Of a DNA stretch of 64,000 bases, positions 1 through 7,741 are shown one piece after another. The DNA is from an uncultured Clostridia bacterium. Lineage in GTDB: Bacteria > Bacillota > Clostridia > Oscillospirales > Acutalibacteraceae. Each line of letters starts with the position of its first letter. Position 1 is the stretch's first letter. The stretch lies in assembly GCA_947584595.1 (NCBI GenBank), contig CANPWP010000002.1, positions 62,001 through 126,000 of the forward strand, in the 5' to 3' direction. Under the pieces are notes generated by a model, which worked only from the letters and a program-made list of their open reading frames with translations, ran no database searches and was not told where the DNA came from. The translations under genes and the position numbers were made by a program.

Positions 1-666
1 GTTCTTGATATTGCTTTGGTCCTTCATATGGAACACGGCGGAGGAAATAACTCAACCTTTACTACAAGAGTTGTAAGTTCTTCCGGTTCTGATACATATT
101 CCGTAATTTCTGCGGCTCTTGCCTCATTAAAAGGACCTAAGCACGGCGGTGCAAATATTAAGGTTGTAGAAATGATGAAGAATATTAAGGAAAATGTTAA
201 GGATGTTTATGACAATGATGAAATTAAATTTTATCTTGAAAAAATAGTTGATAAAGAGGCATTTGACAAAAGCGGGTTAATTTACGGTATGGGTCATGCT
301 GTATATTCAATATCAGACCCCAGAGCACAGATTTTCAAAGGATTTGTTGAAAAACTAGCTTCTGACAAGGGCAGGGAAGACGATTATGCACTCTATTCTG
401 CAATTGCTAATCTTGCTCCGCAGGTAATAGGAGAGAAGAGACACATTTACAAGGGAGTCAGTGCTAATGTTGACTTCTACAGCGGCTTTGTTTACAGTAT
501 GCTTGATATTCCTTTGGAGCTTTATACTTCAATTTTTGCCATGGCAAGAGTTGTTGGCTGGAGTGCTCACAGACTTGAAGAATTAGTTAATATGGATAAA
601 ATAATTCGTCCTGCATATAAAAGTCTGATCACAGACAAAGATTATAAATCAATAGAAAACAGATAA
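1..666 (+). CDS. gltA: Citrate synthase, C-terminal part (5' end outside window)
   Basis: Condenses oxaloacetate with acetyl-CoA in the cytoplasm. The frame is open from base 1, so only the last 221 residues are seen; a TTG at 16 is internal. Visible family signatures are EHGGGNNSTFTTRVV near the edge, the GPKHGGANIKV loop, and GMGHAVY followed by DPRA, which in the family carry an active-site histidine and the catalytic Asp with a substrate-binding Arg. The C-terminal AHRLEEL stretch is also typical. The usual length is about 370-450 residues, so roughly half is missing upstream. A hairpin 4 bases after the stop ends the transcript. The assignment is firm at family level; a 2-methylcitrate synthase cannot be excluded from this fragment. 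Confidence 0.9.
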   Translation, partial: VLDIALVLHMEHGGGNNSTFTTRVVSSSGSDTYSVISAALASLKGPKHGGANIKVVEMMKNIKENVKDVYDNDEIKFYLEKIVDKEAFDKSGLIYGMGHAVYSISDPRAQIFKGFVEKLASDKGREDDYALYSAIANLAPQVIGEKRHIYKGVSANVDFYSGFVYSMLDIPLELYTSIFAMARVVGWSAHRLEELVNMDKIIRPAYKSLITDKDYKSIENR

Positions 667-669
667 AAA

Positions 670-710
670 AATCACCTCATTAATTGATTAAATTCAAAAA
701 TGAGGTGATT
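670..710. terminator. Bidirectional intrinsic terminator between gltA and the tyrosine recombinase
   Basis: An 11-bp perfect stem (AATCACCTCAT at 670-680 with its complement at 700-710) and a 19-base A/T loop. An A-run on the 5' side and a T-rich 3' side allow it to serve both converging genes. Confidence 0.8.
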
Positions 711-713
711 TCT

Positions 714-1742
714 CTATTTGTCATTTTTTTTAATTTTTATATTTGCAAGCGGATTTCTCTTTGAAGCCTCTTCAAGCTGTTCGCTTCCCAAATGAGTATA
801 AATTTCTGTTGTTCCCAAATTTTCATGTCCTAAAATTTCTTTTAAAACCCTTATATCAACTCCGCCTTGCTGATACATTAATGTAGCTGCAGTATGTCTT
901 AATTTATGACAGGAATAACCCTGTGCATCAAGACCTATTTTTTCGAGATATTTATAGACAATAGCCTGAACGGTTTTAGGACTTATACGGTTATTGTTTC
1001 TGCTTATAAAAAGAGCATTCTTATCTTTAACGCCGTCAACAGGCCGAACCTTTTTATATTCATTAATTGCATTTATGCACGCTTCATTAAGATAAATAAC
1101 ACGCTCCTTGTTGCCTTTTCCTAAAACACGCATTGTATTGTCTGTTCTTATGTCAGAAAAATTAAGCCCGACAAGTTCAGAAAGACGAAGCCCGCAGTTG
1201 AGGAGGAGGGTAAGTATACAGTAATCTCTTTGATAGTATTTTCCTTCAACAGCGTTTAAAAGCTCAATACTTTGCTCTAAAGTTAAATATTTAGGCATAG
1301 ATTTCCGCTTTTTAGGAGCTTCAAGTTCCTTTGAAGGGTCAGAATCAAGCAACCTTTTTTTTACCGTCAAATAGCTGAAAAATCCACGAATGCTTGAAGT
1401 TTTTCTTGCTCTTGTAGAATTATTATTACTGCGTTCACGAAGAGCATAGTTCATAAATTCATATATATCCGTAAGATTGATTGATTTAATCAGAGTTAAA
1501 TCCACATCATCAATATTAATATCTGTAAAATCAATATTTTGGGGGACAAGTCCTCGAGATACCTTGATAAATCTGAAAAAGGTTCTTAAGTCTGAATAAT
1601 ATTCATCAACAGTTTTTTGAGATTTTCCTTTGACTGTCTGCAAATAAATAAGATAATCCTTAATAAGGGGCGGAGAACCTTGATAAAAATCACTTTTCAC
1701 AATATCACCACTAATATTAAATTTATTAAAAATAATTTGCAT
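714..1742 (-). CDS. Tyrosine recombinase/integrase (XerC/D-like)
   Basis: Site-specific DNA strand-exchange enzyme of the phage-integrase/Xer family. An N-terminal SAM-like core-binding domain (about residues 25-130) is followed by the catalytic domain. Seen: the first Arg in NCGLRLSELVGL, HKLRHTAATLMYQQGG with His and Arg, LGHENLGTTEIYTHL with the second His and the Tyr nucleophile. Length 342 fits single-chain Xer-type enzymes. ATG at 1742 has no clear ribosome binding site; GTG at 1700, preceded by GGTGAT, is an alternative start giving 328 residues. It stands alone, not next to dprA or codV-type neighbours, so it need not be the chromosome-dimer recombinase. A large palindrome lies about 100 bases upstream and could be its target. 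Confidence 0.85.
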   Translation of the reverse strand: MQIIFNKFNISGDIVKSDFYQGSPPLIKDYLIYLQTVKGKSQKTVDEYYSDLRTFFRFIKVSRGLVPQNIDFTDINIDDVDLTLIKSINLTDIYEFMNYALRERSNNNSTRARKTSSIRGFFSYLTVKKRLLDSDPSKELEAPKKRKSMPKYLTLEQSIELLNAVEGKYYQRDYCILTLLLNCGLRLSELVGLNFSDIRTDNTMRVLGKGNKERVIYLNEACINAINEYKKVRPVDGVKDKNALFISRNNNRISPKTVQAIVYKYLEKIGLDAQGYSCHKLRHTAATLMYQQGGVDIRVLKEILGHENLGTTEIYTHLGSEQLEEASKRNPLANIKIKKNDK

Positions 1743-1796
1743 TTTTTTATAGATTAAAAATAAATAGTTTTAACACCATAATTTGATAATAATATC

Positions 1797-1805
1797 ATTA
1801 TAGCA
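1797..1805 (-). promoter_or_regulatory. Extended -10 promoter for the tyrosine recombinase
   Basis: On the minus strand the sequence reads TGCTATAAT, a perfect extended -10 (TG-n-TATAAT). No good -35 lies upstream, as is common for extended -10 promoters. It sits 55 bases before the ATG at 1742. Confidence 0.5.
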
Positions 1806-1836
1806 AAATAAAGAGGAGTGTATATTCTAATATAGA

Positions 1837-1866
1837 AATTATACAAAATTAATATTTTGTATAATT
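1837..1866. repeat. 30-bp palindrome, candidate recombinase core site
   Basis: Perfect 13-base inverted arms (AATTATACAAAAT at 1837-1849 and ATTTTGTATAATT at 1854-1866) around a 4-base centre. It can equally be read as 11-bp arms around an 8-bp spacer, the geometry tyrosine recombinases use. It lies about 95 bases upstream of the recombinase start. The right arm plus one base (TTTTGTATAATTC) recurs at 2307-2319. A role as recombination site is inference; a regulator site is the alternative. Confidence 0.45.
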
Positions 1867-2306
1867 CGGGGAAGTAAATAAAAATAGAATTAGGCCATAA
1901 TGTCGTTTAATCCTTAGCTAGCTGGCACTACTTAATTTTATTTTTAATGAGTTTTACGTGATTTCTATTTTTCTGAAATTGAACAATTAGCAGAATTTAT
2001 AGTTACATAGTTACAAGTAAAAACATTATTACGGCAATTTTTTAAAGATAAATAAAATGATTAATGTTTTTAAAAATTAATTCTTTATTAGACGGAGGTT
2101 AATTATATCTCCGTTTATTTTTATTAAACCAGTAGTTTATTATTGTAATATTTATTTCAGATTCTTTTTTAAATCTAATTAAAGCTTTTTTATTATCGAA
2201 CTATTAATGCAACTACAATTTAATATTCATTTAGAATGTTAATACTGATGTTGATAACTCCTGTTATTTAATTTAAAAGACATCTCAATTGTTGAAACTT
2301 AAAAAG

Positions 2307-2319
2307 TTTTGTATAATTC
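2307..2319 (+). repeat. Second copy of the palindrome right arm
   Basis: TTTTGTATAATTC is identical to 1855-1867 and in the same orientation, so it is inverted relative to the left arm at 1837-1849. It contains a -10-like TATAAT, so chance similarity in AT-rich DNA is possible. Confidence 0.35.
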
Positions 2320-2364
2320 ATAAATTAACTTTTAACATAAAATCAACATAAAATTTAGGTGCAT

Positions 2365-2393
2365 TTGCAACTATCAACATTTTGTGTTATAAT
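2365..2393 (+). promoter_or_regulatory. Promoter of the XRE regulator gene
   Basis: TTGCAA at 2365-2370, 17-base spacer, perfect TATAAT at 2388-2393 preceded by TG (extended -10). The spacer contains TATCAACAT (2372-2380), whose inverse complement occurs at 2248-2256. The words may be operator sites for autoregulation. Confidence 0.65.
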
Positions 2394-2424
2394 ACATTTA
2401 GTATAATTTTATTACGGTGATTTT

Positions 2425-2649
2425 ATGAACTCATACTTTAAAAATTTTAAAAAATTTAGAGAAAATGCGGGACTAACGCAGGCGGATATTGCTCATATTC
2501 TTCAAACCAGACAAGAACAGTACAGCAAATATGAACTTGGAAAACGAGAAATTCCTGTACATCATTTAATTACTCTATCAATTCTTTATGATGTCTCTGT
2601 AGATGAATTATTAGGTCTGAAAAGACGCACAAAAAAAGAGCAAAAGTGA
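2425..2649 (+). CDS. Small XRE/Cro-type helix-turn-helix regulator
   Basis: A 74-residue protein that is almost entirely one HTH_3 domain: FRENAGLTQADIAHILQ (first helices), YSKYELGKREIP (recognition helix and turn), then LYDVSVDELLGL, the classic C-terminal end of the domain. It is preceded by a strong extended -10 promoter and a GGTGAT ribosome binding site. Such stand-alone regulators usually repress their own promoter or a neighbouring gene. The nearest divergent gene is the tyrosine recombinase 680 bp away, which makes control of it possible but unproven. It has no effector or sensor domain. Confidence 0.85.
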   Translation: MNSYFKNFKKFRENAGLTQADIAHILQTRQEQYSKYELGKREIPVHHLITLSILYDVSVDELLGLKRRTKKEQK

Positions 2650-2669
2650 TTTTTTCACCTCTGCTCTTC
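2634..2669. terminator. Imperfect hairpin between the XRE gene and radA
   Basis: AAGAGCA pairs with TGCTCTT, with an inner GTGA/TCAC stem separated by a 3x3 internal loop. It overlaps the XRE stop codon and is followed by a T-rich stretch. Confidence 0.45.
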
Positions 2670-2689
2670 CCTATTATAATTTTTTAATT

Positions 2690-4060
2690 TTAAATTATCG
2701 ATTCAAATGCTTCTCTTATATTTCTTACGCCAATAAGCTCTGCACTGTTTGATGTTATACCCTTTAAATTATGTATAGGTAAAACTATTTTAGTAAAGCC
2801 AAGCCTTTCGGCTTCATTTACTCTCATTTGAGCTTGTGAAACCGAGCGGATTTCCCCCGCCAGTCCGATTTCACCAAACGCAATAGCTGTATCAGATATA
2901 GGAGTATCCTTTAAACTGCTTATAATTGCCATTGCTACCGATAAATCAATTGCAGGCTCATCTATTCTCAATCCTCCTACAATATTAATATACACATCAA
3001 AATTTGAGCAATAATATCCTGCTCTTTTTTCAAGGACAGCCAATATCAACGACATTCTGTTATAGTCGAAGCCTGTTGACATACGACGTGGATTACCGTA
3101 CATAGACTGAGTCGCCAACCCTTGAACTTCCGCTAAAATCGGTCTGGAGCCTTCTAATGTACAGGTTACGCAGGTTCCCGAAACATTTTTGGGTCTGCCT
3201 GATAGGAGCATTTTTGAGGGGTTTTCAACTTCATTTAATCCCTTATCAGACATTTCAAAAACTCCGATTTCATTTGTTGAGCCAAATCTGTTTTTAACTG
3301 CCCTTAAAATTCTGCACGACATTTGTTTATCGCCCTCAAAATATAAAACCGTATCTACAATATGTTCTAACACCTTCGGTCCGGCGATTGAGCCTTCTTT
3401 ATTAACATGACCGACAACCATTATAGGGACATCCAAATCTTTTGCAGTACGCATTAAAAGATTTGTACATTCTCTTATTTGAGTAATACTTCCCGGAGAT
3501 GATGAAAGCTCAGTTAAATTCATAGTCTGGATCGAGTCTATCATAACTAAATCAGGCTTAAAATCCTTAATTTCCGATACAACAATTTCAATATTTGTTT
3601 CTGTCATTACAAACAAATTAGATGAATTTACATTAAGCCTGTCCGCACGAAGTTTAAGCTGTCTTTTTGATTCTTCTCCGGATACATAAAGAATCTTTAA
3701 AGTATTACCTAAATATTGACAGATTTGCATCAAAATCGTTGATTTTCCGATACCGGGATCTCCGCCTAAAAGTACTAAACTGCCCTTGACTATTCCGCCA
3801 CCGAGAACACGGTTAAGTTCTTTTAAACCTGTATCAAACCTTTCTTCGTCTTCGGAAGTCACCTTACTGATTTCAACAGGCTTAATATGATGAAGCGTTG
3901 AAATTGCTCCTGAATTTAATTTTCCGGAATTTTTTGATGTATCCTTTATTTCTTCATTCATTGTGTTCCATTCGCCGCATCCGGGACATTTTCCGTACCA
4001 TTTTGGAGATTCGTGACCACATTCAGAACAAATATATACACTTTTGATTTTTCCTGCCAT
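2690..4060 (-). CDS. radA: DNA repair protein RadA
   Basis: RecA-family branch-migration ATPase acting in homologous recombination. N-terminal four-cysteine zinc finger (C11-x2-C14 and C25-x2-C28), Walker A GGDPGIGKST at 99-108, the RadA-specific KNRFG motif near residue 255, and a C-terminal Lon-like domain (about 340-456). Length 456 is normal. The ATG at 4060 follows a GGAGG site. It is downstream of the amidase gene on the same strand, separated by 86 bases that include a hairpin. Confidence 0.97.
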   Translation of the reverse strand: MAGKIKSVYICSECGHESPKWYGKCPGCGEWNTMNEEIKDTSKNSGKLNSGAISTLHHIKPVEISKVTSEDEERFDTGLKELNRVLGGGIVKGSLVLLGGDPGIGKSTILMQICQYLGNTLKILYVSGEESKRQLKLRADRLNVNSSNLFVMTETNIEIVVSEIKDFKPDLVMIDSIQTMNLTELSSSPGSITQIRECTNLLMRTAKDLDVPIMVVGHVNKEGSIAGPKVLEHIVDTVLYFEGDKQMSCRILRAVKNRFGSTNEIGVFEMSDKGLNEVENPSKMLLSGRPKNVSGTCVTCTLEGSRPILAEVQGLATQSMYGNPRRMSTGFDYNRMSLILAVLEKRAGYYCSNFDVYINIVGGLRIDEPAIDLSVAMAIISSLKDTPISDTAIAFGEIGLAGEIRSVSQAQMRVNEAERLGFTKIVLPIHNLKGITSNSAELIGVRNIREAFESII

Positions 4061-4107
4061 ATATCCTCCGATTTTATCTGTTTAAAATAATTTCATGTAA
4101 AAGTATT

Positions 4108-4131
4108 GGACTTATTGAAAATAATAAGTCC
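4108..4131 (-). terminator. Hairpin between cwlD and radA
   Basis: Nine-base perfect stem GGACTTATT/AATAAGTCC with a 6-base loop. The minus-strand 3' flank is only weakly T-rich, so it may be a weak terminator or an mRNA-processing hairpin. Confidence 0.4.
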
Positions 4132-4146
4132 GTTTCATTTCAGACT

Positions 4147-4854
4147 TCAAGAATTTAAATAATTTGTCATACCTAAAAATATTGAATACGCCATTTGTCT
4201 TTGATAAGTTTCTGTATTTAATTTTTGTGCTTCTTCATTGTTTGATAAAAAGCCACACTCAACTATTACAGACGGTACCTTTGAGTTAAATAATAAATAT
4301 ATATCCTTGGTAGCCTTTTTACACTCTCTGGTATTATCAGGCTGAATTAAGTTTACTATACTTGACTTAATGCTTTCGGCCAATAATGAGCTTTCTTCAT
4401 TATTAGGAGAATAAAATATTTGTGCACCGCTGTATTTTTCAATTTCAAATTTATTTTGATGTATACTTATAACAATATTGTTTTCATGAGAATTATAAAT
4501 TTCAAGTCTGTTTTTCATATCAGAAACTTTGCGTTCTCTCAATGTCGTCCCCGAACTTTCTATTGAATTGTCATTACTGCGTGTCATTACAACTTTATAA
4601 CCGTTAGATACAAATATATCCGAAAGTATTTTAGAGATATTTAAATTTATATCTTTTTCCGTTAAATTATTTGCTACCGCTCCCCCATCTTCTCCGCCGT
4701 GACCGGCATCTATTATAATTGTATATTTATTTTTATCAGAAGCGATAGTGTTTGCTGATGAAGACAAATTATTATAAGCGTTTATTATCAGAAATATAAA
4801 TACTACGAGAAGAACAAAACTGAATATGTAATAAAATAATGATGCTTTTTTCAT
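4147..4854 (-). CDS. cwlD: N-acetylmuramoyl-L-alanine amidase, CwlD-like
   Basis: Amidase_3 zinc enzyme that removes stem peptides from muramic acid; CwlD does so during spore cortex synthesis to allow muramic lactam formation. Hydrophobic N-terminal anchor at residues 7-26. Zinc and catalytic residues visible: IDAGHGGEDGG (His), LTEKD (Glu), ISIHQNKF (His) and VIVECGFLSN (Glu). At 235 residues it has no extra wall-binding domain, which fits CwlD better than vegetative amidases. ATG at 4854 follows GGAGGTG. The spore role rests on domain layout and the many sporulation genes nearby, and is likely but not certain. Confidence 0.8.
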   Translation of the reverse strand: MKKASLFYYIFSFVLLVVFIFLIINAYNNLSSSANTIASDKNKYTIIIDAGHGGEDGGAVANNLTEKDINLNISKILSDIFVSNGYKVVMTRSNDNSIESSGTTLRERKVSDMKNRLEIYNSHENNIVISIHQNKFEIEKYSGAQIFYSPNNEESSLLAESIKSSIVNLIQPDNTRECKKATKDIYLLFNSKVPSVIVECGFLSNNEEAQKLNTETYQRQMAYSIFLGMTNYLNS

Positions 4855-4929
4855 TACTACACCTCCACAACATAAATATGCTTGGGTAAATTGTGTAATA
4901 ACTAAATTCTTTATTTGTTTTTCAATATT

Positions 4930-4957
4930 ATTATAACATTAAAAAATTCTAAGTCAA
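4930..4957 (-). promoter_or_regulatory. Promoter upstream of cwlD/radA
   Basis: Minus strand: TTGACT (4957-4952), 16-base spacer, perfect TATAAT (4935-4930). Vegetative sigma-A-type spacing; it lies 76 bases before the amidase ATG. Confidence 0.6.
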
Positions 4958-5020
4958 ATTATCTTAAAAATTTATTAAATATGTACAAGTTAATTAAAGC
5001 TATATTTTTAACAAATCCTA

Positions 5021-5038
5021 TTAGTTTGAATAATCTAA
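5021..5038. promoter_or_regulatory. Candidate metal-repressor operator of feoAB
   Basis: TTAGTTTGAATAATCTAA is an interrupted palindrome (TTAG-n-TT-n4-AA-n-CTAA) with the outer TTAG/CTAA arms typical of DtxR/IdeR-type iron boxes. It overlaps a possible promoter: TTAACA at 5008-5013 and, 17 bases on, TAATCT at 5031-5036. Placement before feoA supports iron control, but the regulator is not in the window. Confidence 0.4.
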
Positions 5039-5063
5039 TAATAAAACGAAACGGACTGGTAAA

Positions 5064-5303
5064 ATGAACAGTAATACTCTTACGCTTCGGGAAATTAAAT
5101 CCGGCGAAAAATGTAAAGTTGAAGACCTGCTTTCAAAAGGCAAAGCAAGAAATCGATTATTAGATTTAGGATTTGTAAAAAATTCAATTATTGAAGTATT
5201 GCAAAAAAGCCCTTCGGGAGATCCTGTTGCCTATTTTGTAAAGGGATGTGTGATTGCATTAAGGAGTGAAGACGCTGAAAATATTTTAGTTAGAGAAATT
5301 TAG
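5064..5303 (+). CDS. feoA: FeoA, ferrous iron transport accessory protein
   Basis: A 79-residue SH3-like FeoA domain. Seen: LREIKSGEKCKVEDL at the start, RLLDLGFVKNSIIEVL in the centre, GDPVAYFVKGCVIALRSEDAE near the end, all typical. It works with FeoB at the inner membrane, probably by modulating its GTPase or assembling the transporter. The stop is 17 bases before the feoB ATG, so the two are co-transcribed. The ribosome binding site is weak (ACGGACTGG). Confidence 0.95.
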   Translation: MNSNTLTLREIKSGEKCKVEDLLSKGKARNRLLDLGFVKNSIIEVLQKSPSGDPVAYFVKGCVIALRSEDAENILVREI

Positions 5304-5320
5304 TTTGCTTGGAGGAAACA

Positions 5321-7252
5321 ATGGGACTGACACGATTTAAACTGTCGAAGTCTAAATCCAAGGAAGTTAATTTTAAAAATCAATATAAAATTGCATTAGC
5401 CGGAAATCCAAATGTCGGAAAAAGTACTGTATTTAATGCTTTAACCGGACTAAATCAACATACAGGCAACTGGCCGGGTAAAACGGTTACCAATGCAGAG
5501 GGCTATTGCAGATATAATGACAATAAATATGCTATTATTGATTTGCCAGGTACTTATTCTCTGCTTGCTTCCTCCACTGAAGAAGAGGTCGCAAGAGATT
5601 ATCTCAAAGATAATACTGCCGACTGTGTTGTTATTGTAACAGATGCAACCTGTATGTTGAGAAATCTTAATTTAGTTGTGCAGATACTTTCCATTACAAA
5701 CAAAGTGATTGTTTGTGTAAATTTGCTTGATGAAGCTAAGAAAAAAGGTATTGTTATAGATTTAGACGAACTTTCTCTTCAATTAGGCGTACCTGTAATA
5801 GGCACTGCCGCAAGAAGCAAAAAGGGACTTGATAAGCTTTTAGATGCAATTGAAAAAATTTGCATTGGAGAAAGAAAATGTCATACAGTCAAAGAGCTTA
5901 TTCAGGGTATAAAAATCAACAGCGAAATACCTCAAAATGAACGAGATGAAATTTTAACAAATATAAATAAAAGATGTGAAAGAATTTACAATCTATGCGT
6001 AACTAATACAAAAAATGACTACACTTTAAAAGACCGACGGTTTGACAAGCTCTTTACCTCTAAAATTACAGGTATACCAATAATGCTTTTAATGTTTGGA
6101 GTAATTTTTTGGATCACCATAACAGGCGCAAACTATCCAAGTCAATGGCTAAGCTGGCTTTTTGAACAAATTAAAACTTATTTATCTGCATTTATTGAAT
6201 ATTTAAATGCACCCGACTGGCTTTACGGATTTTTAATTGACGGAGTTTACACAACGCTGACTTGGGTTATAGCGGTTATGCTTCCGCCAATGGCAATTTT
6301 CTTCCCGCTGTTTTCAATACTTGAGGATTCTGGTTACTTGCCGAGAATAGCTTTTAATATGGATAACTGTTTTAAAAAATGCAACGCTCACGGCAAGCAA
6401 TCATTAACTATGGCTATGGGATTCGGATGTAACGCATGCGGAGTAATAGGTTGCAGAATAATTGATTCTCCAAGAGAAAGACTTATTGCTATACTAACTA
6501 ACAACTTTGTTCCCTGCAACGGCAGGCTTCCGACATTAATTGCAATTATTTCTATGTTTTTTGCAGCGTCATTTTTCGGAGTATTGCAGGGTATTGTATC
6601 TACAGTAATATTGCTTGCAGTTATTTTGCTCGGTATTTTTATGACCCTTATTGTATCAAAGTTTTTATCAAATACAATTTTAAAGGGTATCCCCTCTTCT
6701 TTTATTTTGGAACTTCCCCCTTATAGAAGACCGCAAATCCTTAAAACTATTGTACGTTCGATATTCGACAGAACTTTGTTTGTTTTAGGAAGAGCAGTAA
6801 TTGTTGCAATTCCTGCCGGTGCTTTAATCTGGATTCTTGCAAATGTTCATATAAATGATATTACACTTCTAAAATATTGTACTGATTTTTTTGAACCGTT
6901 TGGTAAGATGATAGGTCTTGACGGAGTTATTGTAATGGCATTTATTTTAGGATTTCCTGCAAATGAAATTGTTGTCCCAATTATTTTAATGTGCTATATG
7001 GCCACGGGAGTTCTTACTGATTATTCAAGTCTTACCGAGCTTTATACACTGCTTATAAACAACGGATGGACAATTACAACTGCAATTTGCACTATGATAA
7101 TGTGTATATTTCATTTTCCGTGCTCTACAACCTGTATTACAATAAAAAAAGAAACAAAAAGTTTTAAATGGACTTTACTTTCCGCTTTTATTCCAACGGC
7201 TATCGGTGTAATTTTATGTTTAATAATAAATATGATTTCTCTATTACTATAA
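5321..7252 (+). CDS. feoB: FeoB, ferrous iron transporter
   Basis: Membrane Fe2+ uptake protein with an N-terminal GTPase. G1 is GNPNVGKS, the switch region has TGNWPGKTV, G3 is DLPGTYS, and G4 appears as NLLDE. A helical linker follows, then two Gate (nucleoside-recognition-like) regions with about 8-10 membrane segments between residues 245 and 640, including PCNGRLPT and the cysteines of GFGCNACGV. At 643 residues it is compact but complete. A TTG at 5309 would give four more residues, but GGAGG at 5311-5315 clearly serves the ATG at 5321. A terminator follows within 3 bases. Confidence 0.97.
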   Translation: MGLTRFKLSKSKSKEVNFKNQYKIALAGNPNVGKSTVFNALTGLNQHTGNWPGKTVTNAEGYCRYNDNKYAIIDLPGTYSLLASSTEEEVARDYLKDNTADCVVIVTDATCMLRNLNLVVQILSITNKVIVCVNLLDEAKKKGIVIDLDELSLQLGVPVIGTAARSKKGLDKLLDAIEKICIGERKCHTVKELIQGIKINSEIPQNERDEILTNINKRCERIYNLCVTNTKNDYTLKDRRFDKLFTSKITGIPIMLLMFGVIFWITITGANYPSQWLSWLFEQIKTYLSAFIEYLNAPDWLYGFLIDGVYTTLTWVIAVMLPPMAIFFPLFSILEDSGYLPRIAFNMDNCFKKCNAHGKQSLTMAMGFGCNACGVIGCRIIDSPRERLIAILTNNFVPCNGRLPTLIAIISMFFAASFFGVLQGIVSTVILLAVILLGIFMTLIVSKFLSNTILKGIPSSFILELPPYRRPQILKTIVRSIFDRTLFVLGRAVIVAIPAGALIWILANVHINDITLLKYCTDFFEPFGKMIGLDGVIVMAFILGFPANEIVVPIILMCYMATGVLTDYSSLTELYTLLINNGWTITTAICTMIMCIFHFPCSTTCITIKKETKSFKWTLLSAFIPTAIGVILCLIINMISLLL

Positions 7253-7254
7253 AT

Positions 7255-7285
7255 AAACGGGAGCTTTTGTTATGCTCCCGTTTTT
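7255..7285. terminator. Bidirectional terminator between feoB and the DUF188 gene
   Basis: Ten-base perfect stem AAACGGGAGC/GCTCCCGTTT with a 9-base loop and TTTTTG on the plus side. The stop codon of the minus-strand DUF188 gene (7270-7272) lies inside the loop, so the hairpin encodes that protein's last residues. Confidence 0.9.
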
Positions 7286-7725
7286 GTTAAATTTGCAAGT
7301 AACTTTCTAAATGATGTTTCAAAATTTATATCGTCTTTTTTTGTTCGTTTTTTATGACCTATAAAATGATTTTTTGATTTTGACATCCTATCTTTTTTAG
7401 ACAAGTGTCTTTGCATTAAAAGTATCTCTATATTTTTGTCGGTATATACCATACCGCTTTGATGAATTGCATGTGCACCTTTTCCCAATGCAAGTGCTGC
7501 AACTCCATAGTCCTGAGTTATTATTATATCGCCCTTTTTACAGCGATTTATTACTGCAATATCAACTGCGTCTGCTCCCGGGTCGATTATATAAACCTTT
7601 GAATAATCACTTTTTAGAATGTGATTTGTGTCACAAAAAAGTTTTATAGGTATGTTATATTCTTTTGCAACTTTTTCTGCAATACGTACTACAGGACAAG
7701 CATCTGCATCTATATAAACTTCCAT
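7270..7725 (-). CDS. DUF188 (YaiI/YqxD) family protein
   Basis: Conserved protein of unknown biochemical role, related in fold to PIN-like nucleases. The family hallmark YIDADACPVV is at the N-terminus, and DPGADAVD and TQDYGVAALAL carry the other conserved acidic residues. Length 151 matches YqxD. An in-frame codon lies further upstream at 7764, but that would overlap sigK, and AAAGGA sits 8 bases before the ATG at 7725. It follows sigK by 16 bases and may be read with it. Confidence 0.88.
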   Translation of the reverse strand: MEVYIDADACPVVRIAEKVAKEYNIPIKLFCDTNHILKSDYSKVYIIDPGADAVDIAVINRCKKGDIIITQDYGVAALALGKGAHAIHQSGMVYTDKNIEILLMQRHLSKKDRMSKSKNHFIGHKKRTKKDDINFETSFRKLLANLTKTGA

Positions 7726-7741
7726 AAAAAATTCCTTTATT

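Larger units (their letters stand above)
1743..2424. other. 682-bp gene-free AT-rich region between divergent recombinase and XRE regulator
   Basis: No reading frame longer than a few codons has a ribosome binding site here. Contents seen: a 30-bp palindrome at 1837-1866, a copy of its right arm at 2307-2319, an imperfect long stem between about 1878-1896 and 1932-1951 (AAAAATAGAATTAG facing CTTAATTTTATTTTT), a weak GGAG hairpin followed by T-rich sequence at 2092-2118, scattered TATCAACAT/ATGTTGATA words (2248-2256, 2372-2380, partial at 2341-2349), and a promoter for the XRE gene. No function is proven. Confidence 0.6.

Noticed and set aside
1743-2424. dif-type chromosome-dimer resolution site
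   Set aside because: No stretch resembles the conserved Firmicute dif core; the palindrome there has a different sequence.
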